From Pseudomonas brenneri (GTDB lineage Bacteria; Pseudomonadota; Gammaproteobacteria; Pseudomonadales; Pseudomonadaceae), in the NCBI RefSeq assembly GCF_007858285.1, contig NZ_VFIL01000003.1, positions 248,001 to 312,000 on the forward strand: a stretch of DNA of 64,000 nt. The letters are read 5' to 3'. The translations under genes were made by a program, and so were the position numbers. Under the pieces are notes generated by a model that did no database searches, had not been told where the DNA came from, and worked only from the letters and a program-made list of their open reading frames with translations. Positions 59,557-64,000 of this stretch are shown piece after piece. Numbering within the stretch: position 1 is the first letter of the stretch; each line of letters opens with the position of its first letter.

Positions 59557-60570
59557 ATGGACGGTTTGCGATACGCAGTGGTGGGGGCTTTGTTGGCTAT
59601 CCTGGCGGGCTGCGACAAAGGTGAGTCTCTGGAGGCTTTTGGTGGCCCGACCATGGGCAGCACTTATTCGATCAAATATGTCCGCACCCCCGGCACGCCG
59701 GCGGCCAGTGATGTGCAGCCGCAAGCGGAGAGCATCCTTGGTGAGGTCGACCGGCAGATGTCGACCTATCGCAGCGATTCCGACATAGAGCGCTTCAACG
59801 ATCTGCCGGCCAACAGTTGCCAGCCGATGCCCGAGCCGATCCTGCACCTGGTGCGCACCGGCGAGCAGTTGTCCCAGGCCAGTGGCGGCGCTTTTGACCT
59901 GACGGTCGAGCCACTACTGAACCTGTGGGGCTTCGGTCCCCAGGCGCGGCAGGTAAAGGTCCCGGATCCTATGGCATTGGTCCAGGCACGCCAGCGCGTC
60001 GGCCATCAGCATCTGCGCATCGAGGCTGGCCAGTTGTGCAAGGATGCGGCGGTTCAAGTGGACTTCAACAGCATCGCCGCCGGCTACACGGTGGACCGGA
60101 TTGCCGGGCGGCTTGAGCAGTTGGGTATTCACCGGTATCTGGTCGAAGTGACTGGCGAACTCAAGGCCGCCGGGCGCAAACCTGACGGCACGCCCTGGCG
60201 CGTGGCCCTGGAAGAACCGCGTGATGACCAGCAGGTGGCCGAGCGGATTATCGCGGTGGACGGTTTCGGCGTATCGACTTCAGGTGACTACCGCAATTAT
60301 TTCCAGCAGGATGGTCGCCGCTATTCCCACACCCTCGATGCCCGCAGTGGGGCGCCGATTACCCATCACCTGGCGTCGGTCACGGTGCTGGATCCTTCGG
60401 CGTTGATGGCCGACGGTTTATCGACGTTGCTGTTGGTGCTGGGGCCTGAAGAAGGCTGGGACTATGCAGAAAAACACCGGATCGCGGCATTTTTTGTGAT
60501 GCGTGAGGGGGATGCTTTCGTCACACGCAGCAACAAAGCGTTCGAACAACTGACGCCGGTCAAGCCGTAA
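59557..60570 (+). CDS. apbE: FAD:protein FMN transferase ApbE (lipoprotein)
   Basis: Periplasmic flavin transferase (EC 2.7.1.180) that attaches FMN covalently to threonines of target proteins such as NqrB/NqrC and RnfD/RnfG. The 337-aa precursor has a lipoprotein signal ending in LAILAGC. The ApbE core shows GGPTMGSTYSIKYV, ASGGAFDLTVEPLLNLWGFG, VQVDFNSIAAGYTVDRIAG, YLVEVTGELKAAGRK, SHTLDARSGAPITHHLASVTV and ALMADGLSTLLLVLG. The ATG at 59557 is used because it starts the lipoprotein signal. No nqr genes precede it within the window. Confidence 0.93.
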   Translation: MDGLRYAVVGALLAILAGCDKGESLEAFGGPTMGSTYSIKYVRTPGTPAASDVQPQAESILGEVDRQMSTYRSDSDIERFNDLPANSCQPMPEPILHLVRTGEQLSQASGGAFDLTVEPLLNLWGFGPQARQVKVPDPMALVQARQRVGHQHLRIEAGQLCKDAAVQVDFNSIAAGYTVDRIAGRLEQLGIHRYLVEVTGELKAAGRKPDGTPWRVALEEPRDDQQVAERIIAVDGFGVSTSGDYRNYFQQDGRRYSHTLDARSGAPITHHLASVTVLDPSALMADGLSTLLLVLGPEEGWDYAEKHRIAAFFVMREGDAFVTRSNKAFEQLTPVKP

Positions 60571-60760
60571 TCAATACGGTGTAGTAAAGGCAAAACTGGC
60601 CTACGACGCGACCAAGGGTTAATGTGCGCGGCGTTGAGCCTTATATAGACTGTGCCCCGGCTCACACACCTGAGCCTATTTGATCCTTCATGACCGCTGG
60701 CCGCGGCATGATTTAGCCAGGCGCCCAACCGTGCGCCCTGGCCTGTTCTGAGGAGTACGC

Positions 60761-62155
60761 ATGGCTGTCTACAACTACGACGTGGTGGTACTGGGTTCCG
60801 GCCCAGCTGGAGAAGGTGCGGCGATGAACGCCGCCAAAGCTGGGCGCAAGGTGGCGATGGTCGATAGCCGGCGTCAGGTCGGCGGTAACTGCACCCACCT
60901 GGGCACCATCCCGTCCAAGGCCCTGCGTCACTCGGTGCGCCAGATCATGCAGTTCAACACCAACCCGATGTTCCGGGCCATTGGTGAGCCGCGCTGGTTC
61001 TCGTTCCCGGATGTACTGAAAAGCGCCGAAAAGGTGATTTCCAAGCAAGTTGCCTCGCGTACCGGCTACTACGCCCGTAACCGCGTCGACTTGTTCTTTG
61101 GTACTGGCAGCTTCGCCGACGAGCAAACCGTCGAGGTGGTCTGCGCCAATGGCGTGGTCGAGAAACTGGTGGCCAAGCACATCATTATCGCCACCGGCTC
61201 GCGCCCGTATCGCCCGGCGGATATCGATTTCCACCACCCGCGTATCTACGATAGCGACACCATCCTCAGCCTGGGCCACACCCCGCGCAAACTGATCATC
61301 TATGGCGCCGGCGTGATTGGCTGTGAATACGCCTCGATCTTCAGCGGCCTGGGTGTACTGGTGGAGCTGGTGGACAACCGCGACCAGTTGCTGAGCTTCC
61401 TCGACTCGGAAATTTCCCAGGCGTTGAGTTACCACTTCAGCAACAACAACATCACCGTGCGCCACAACGAGGAATACGACCGCGTTGAAGGCCTGGACAA
61501 CGGGGTGATCCTGCACCTCAAGTCCGGCAAGAAGATCAAGGCCGATGCCTTGCTCTGGTGCAATGGCCGTACCGGCAACACCGACAAGCTGGGCATGGAA
61601 AACATCGGGGTCAAGGTCAACAGCCGTGGCCAGATCGAGGTGGATGAAAACTATCGCACCTGCGTCACCAACATCTACGGTGCGGGCGATGTGATCGGCT
61701 GGCCGAGCCTGGCCAGTGCTGCCCACGACCAGGGCCGTTCGGCCGCTGGCAGCATTGTCGACAATGGCAGCTGGCGCTACGTGAATGACGTGCCGACCGG
61801 GATCTACACGATTCCCGAGATCAGCTCCATCGGCAAGAACGAACACGAGCTGACCAAGGCCAAGGTGCCTTACGAAGTGGGCAAGGCGTTCTTCAAGAGC
61901 ATGGCGCGTGCGCAGATCGCCGGCGAGCCGCAAGGCATGCTGAAGATTCTGTTCCACCGCGAGACCCTGGAAGTGCTCGGCGTGCATTGCTTCGGCTACC
62001 AGGCCTCGGAGATCGTGCACATCGGCCAGGCCATCATGAACCAGCCGGGTGAGCAAAATACCCTCAAGTATTTTGTGAACACCACGTTCAACTACCCGAC
62101 CATGGCCGAAGCCTATCGGGTTGCCGCGTACGACGGCCTCAACCGGCTTTTTTGA
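60761..62155 (+). CDS. sthA: Soluble pyridine nucleotide transhydrogenase
   Basis: Flavoprotein oxidising NADPH with NAD+ (EC 1.6.1.1) to balance cofactor pools, 464 aa. It belongs to the pyridine nucleotide-disulphide oxidoreductase family: FAD site [20 protein letters not shown], then [19 protein letters not shown], where the second redox Cys of relatives is replaced, as expected for SthA. The NAD(P) site is [19 protein letters not shown] and the second FAD motif is [21 protein letters not shown] precedes the ATG. It follows apbE by 190 bp. Confidence 0.96.
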
Positions 62156-62197
62156 GCGGCTCCGGCCGGTGGCCTGAGCCGGCCGGGGAGACCGATT

Positions 62198-62920
62198 TCA
62201 GTAATTCCCGAGAGTGGCAGTGGCCAAACCGGGAAAGTCTGTAATCAGGCTATCTACGCCGAAGTCGGCGAGCCTGCGCATCAGCGCGGGTTCGTTGACT
62301 GTCCACACGGACACGTGCAGGCCCTGGCGCTGGGCTTTTTCCAGTCGCTCGGGGGTGCACAGCGTCCAGTTCAACGCCAGAATCTCACAGCCGTAGTTCT
62401 GGGCGACCTTCAGCGGGTCGAGCCAGGCATATTCGGCGACCAGTCCACGGGATAGGTCCGGCGTCAGGTCCAATGCGGCCTTCAACACTTCCCGCGAGCT
62501 TGAGGTCACGGTGACCTTGTCCAGCAAGCCAAACCGCTGGGCCATTTCCCGAATCGCCAGCACGGTGGTCGCGGCGCGGGTGCGCGAGGCACTTTTGACT
62601 TCCAGTTGCCAGTGGTCGAAGTCGCACTTTTCGAACAGCTCTTCCAGGCGTGGGATCGGGCAGGGGGTGACCCAGCCCGGGCCGCCCTTGCGCGCGTCCA
62701 TCTTCACCAGGTCGGCGGCGGCGTATTCCACCACCTTGCCACGGCGGTCGGCGGTGCGCTTGAGGGTCGGGTCGTGGATCACCATCAACTCGCCGTCCAT
62801 GGACAGGTGCAAGTCCAGTTCGCAACGGCGCACGCCGTGCTTGAGGCATTGCTGGAAGCTGGTCAGGGTGTTTTCCGGTGCTTCGCCTTTGGCGCCGCGA
62901 TGGCCATAAATCAGGGTCAC
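62198..62920 (-). CDS. Glycerophosphodiester phosphodiesterase
   Basis: Hydrolyses glycerophosphodiesters to glycerol-3-phosphate and an alcohol (EC 3.1.4.46), 240 aa, cytosolic UgpQ-like form without signal peptide. The TIM barrel begins LIYGHRGAKGEAPENTLTSF with the catalytic His and Arg, then ELDLHLSMDGELMVIHDPTL (metal and second His), QLEVKS and a C-terminal VWTVNEPALMRRLADFGVDS. A GTG at 62920 with AAAGGAG seven bases upstream is the best start; the frame upstream to 63115 overlaps the PilZ gene and is not used. Convergent with sthA. Confidence 0.93.
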   Translation of the reverse strand: MTLIYGHRGAKGEAPENTLTSFQQCLKHGVRRCELDLHLSMDGELMVIHDPTLKRTADRRGKVVEYAAADLVKMDARKGGPGWVTPCPIPRLEELFEKCDFDHWQLEVKSASRTRAATTVLAIREMAQRFGLLDKVTVTSSSREVLKAALDLTPDLSRGLVAEYAWLDPLKVAQNYGCEILALNWTLCTPERLEKAQRQGLHVSVWTVNEPALMRRLADFGVDSLITDFPGLATATLGNY

Positions 62921-62964
62921 AGATGCTCCTTTGCGCCAGGTGTCCTGGCTGGATAAATACGAAA

Positions 62965-63549
62965 TCAGGTGTCTAGGCCGTCGTTTTGTTCGCGGGCCAG
63001 GCGCCGTTCCTGGGCCTGTTTTTGCAGAATGTAGCGGGCCAGCAACTGGCGCTGGGCGTCGGTCATGGACTCGAACTCGGTGCCAACGTCGAAGCCGCTG
63101 CCTTTGGGGTCGCAATGGGTGACTTTGGCTCTTAACAGTAGGCCAAGGGCCTGGGGCATCAGTACCAGCTTGACCGCCAGGTGGCTGCCCGGCGGCAGTG
63201 GCGTGGGGTGCTGGAAGTCGATACCGCCTTCGGAGATGATCACCGGCTGCGGTGCGCCGATCTCACCCAGCAGGCTTTGCGCCATGACCTGGCTGAGCAA
63301 ATCCATGCGTTTGTTCTGCACCTTGAGGAAGGCGGCGAGGGTGCGGTCGCGCTCGCCAAGCTGGCGCAGCAGGTGCTGGGATTCGAATTCGCTCAGGTGC
63401 AGTTCACTGAGCAGATTGAACAGTGGGGAATCATCCAGCAACACTTCCTTGCCCAGCGCTTGGGCGGCAGGCAGGCTTTTGATTTGAAGTGCGATCATGT
63501 CGTCGATACGGTAGTATTCGCGGCGATCTTCTTCATCTAATGTCGTCAT
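62965..63549 (-). CDS. PilZ domain-containing protein
   Basis: Cytosolic protein of 194 aa. It begins EDRREYYRIDDMIALQI, an R-x3-R type c-di-GMP motif (Arg10-Arg14), followed by a helical insert (about 40-95) and a C-terminal PilZ-like barrel (QPVIISEGGIDFQHPTPLPP to SGFDVGTEFESM). The second PilZ motif (D/N-x-S-x-x-G) is incomplete because the first residue is Ile (IISEGG). It may therefore bind c-di-GMP weakly or not at all. It sits between the phosphodiesterase gene and divergent lolC, 94 bp from the lolC start. Confidence 0.8.
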   Translation of the reverse strand: MTTLDEEDRREYYRIDDMIALQIKSLPAAQALGKEVLLDDSPLFNLLSELHLSEFESQHLLRQLGERDRTLAAFLKVQNKRMDLLSQVMAQSLLGEIGAPQPVIISEGGIDFQHPTPLPPGSHLAVKLVLMPQALGLLLRAKVTHCDPKGSGFDVGTEFESMTDAQRQLLARYILQKQAQERRLAREQNDGLDT

Positions 63550-63643
63550 GGCGAACCCCAGGTAACGGTAATGGTCTGAGTGTAAAGCTGCTTACCAGAC
63601 CCCGCCACCGGGACGTCTTCTTTTCCTCCGAACAAGCCCCGAC

Positions 63644-64000
63644 ATGTTCAGACCTCTCTTCGTATTTATCGGCACGCGTTATACCCGTGCAAAGCGTCGC
63701 AATCATTTTGTGTCGTTCATTTCCCTGACCTCCATGATCGGACTCGCCCTGGGCGTGGTCGTGATGATCGTGGTGCTATCGGTGATGAATGGCTTCGATC
63801 ATGAGATGCGCACCCGCGTGCTGGGCATGGTGCCCCACGCGACCATCGAGTCCGGTGAGCCCCTGGCTGACTGGCAAGGCCTGGCCGACAAGGTCAAGCA
63901 GAACCCCAAGGTGCTGGCCGTCGCGCCGTTTACCCAGATGCAGGGCCTGTTGACCAACGATGGCAAGGTGCAGAAAGTCCTGCTCAATGCCATCGATCCG
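63644..64000 (+). CDS. lolC: Lipoprotein-releasing ABC permease LolC (5' part, cut by window end)
   Basis: Inner-membrane permease of the LolCDE complex, which extracts outer-membrane lipoproteins and hands them to LolA. Only the first 119 codons are present. They show an N-terminal tail (MFRPLFVFIGTRYTRAKRRN), a helix (FISLTSMIGLALGVVVMIVV) and the start of the periplasmic domain (VMNGFDHEMRTRVLGMVPHA). The reading frame stays open to the last base. No strong ribosome binding site is visible; the start is chosen by family. Confidence 0.9.
   Translation, partial: MFRPLFVFIGTRYTRAKRRNHFVSFISLTSMIGLALGVVVMIVVLSVMNGFDHEMRTRVLGMVPHATIESGEPLADWQGLADKVKQNPKVLAVAPFTQMQGLLTNDGKVQKVLLNAIDP

Noticed and set aside
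62162..62185. GC-rich inverted repeat between convergent sthA and the phosphodiesterase gene
   Set aside because: A CCGGCC/GGCCGG stem is possible but there is no T-run on either strand, so it was not called a terminator.

Overview
The window is chromosomal DNA of a fluorescent Pseudomonas, most likely the P. fluorescens subgroup. The evidence is the protein content, the gene order (slt-uup-usp-fadBA-topA-sulA/lexA-psrA-nagZ and mfd-gap-sthA-lolC, which I recall as running parallel to the P. aeruginosa PA3020 to PA2988 stretch), the high-GC coding style, and dispersed REPIN elements of the P. fluorescens type. No rRNA, tRNA, CRISPR array, phage or insertion sequence was seen. REGION 1 (1-9.4 kb): two tandem leftward ccoNOQP operons encode two cbb3-type high-affinity cytochrome oxidases. 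They are followed by a rightward alpha/beta hydrolase and a leftward Aer-type energy/oxygen taxis receptor. A near-perfect ANR (FNR-type) box for the distal ccoN lies inside the divergent hydrolase coding sequence. REGION 2 (9.4-22.9 kb): this is the accessory part. Seven tightly packed leftward genes form one apparent operon: wecB, wecC, a 1203-aa multi-domain glycosyltransferase, a heparinase II/III-like protein, a membrane protein with a degenerate kinase-like C-terminus, and two GT4 glycosyltransferases. WecB and WecC would supply UDP-ManNAcA, a uronic acid. The locus has no recognisable flippase, polymerase, chain-length regulator or ABC exporter ATPase, and its middle is visibly A+T-rich. 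It is the best candidate here for an undescribed system. A CPBP-family membrane protease gene follows. REGION 3 (23-32.6 kb): housekeeping genes acnA, rlmM, tusA, a MATE exporter, pdxB, a 57-aa protein and an MsbA-like ABC exporter, with three REPINs between them. REGION 4 (32.6-49.3 kb): slt, uup, a universal stress protein, fadBA (beta-oxidation), a DUF1653 gene, topA, small unknown genes, the SOS operon lexA-sulA with two LexA boxes, psrA with two overlapping PsrA operators on its own promoter, and nagZ preceded by a perfect 22-bp hairpin. REGION 5 (49.3-64 kb): mfd-csiV-SNF2 helicase (leftward), a long-form GAPDH, an MHS-family transporter, apbE, sthA, a glycerophosphodiester phosphodiesterase, a PilZ-domain protein, and the start of lolC, cut by the window end. 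Recurrent themes are low-oxygen respiration, PsrA control of fatty-acid degradation, SOS control, cell-wall recycling (slt, nagZ) and redox balance (gap, sthA). All start choices, operators and terminators were read by eye and none was computed.
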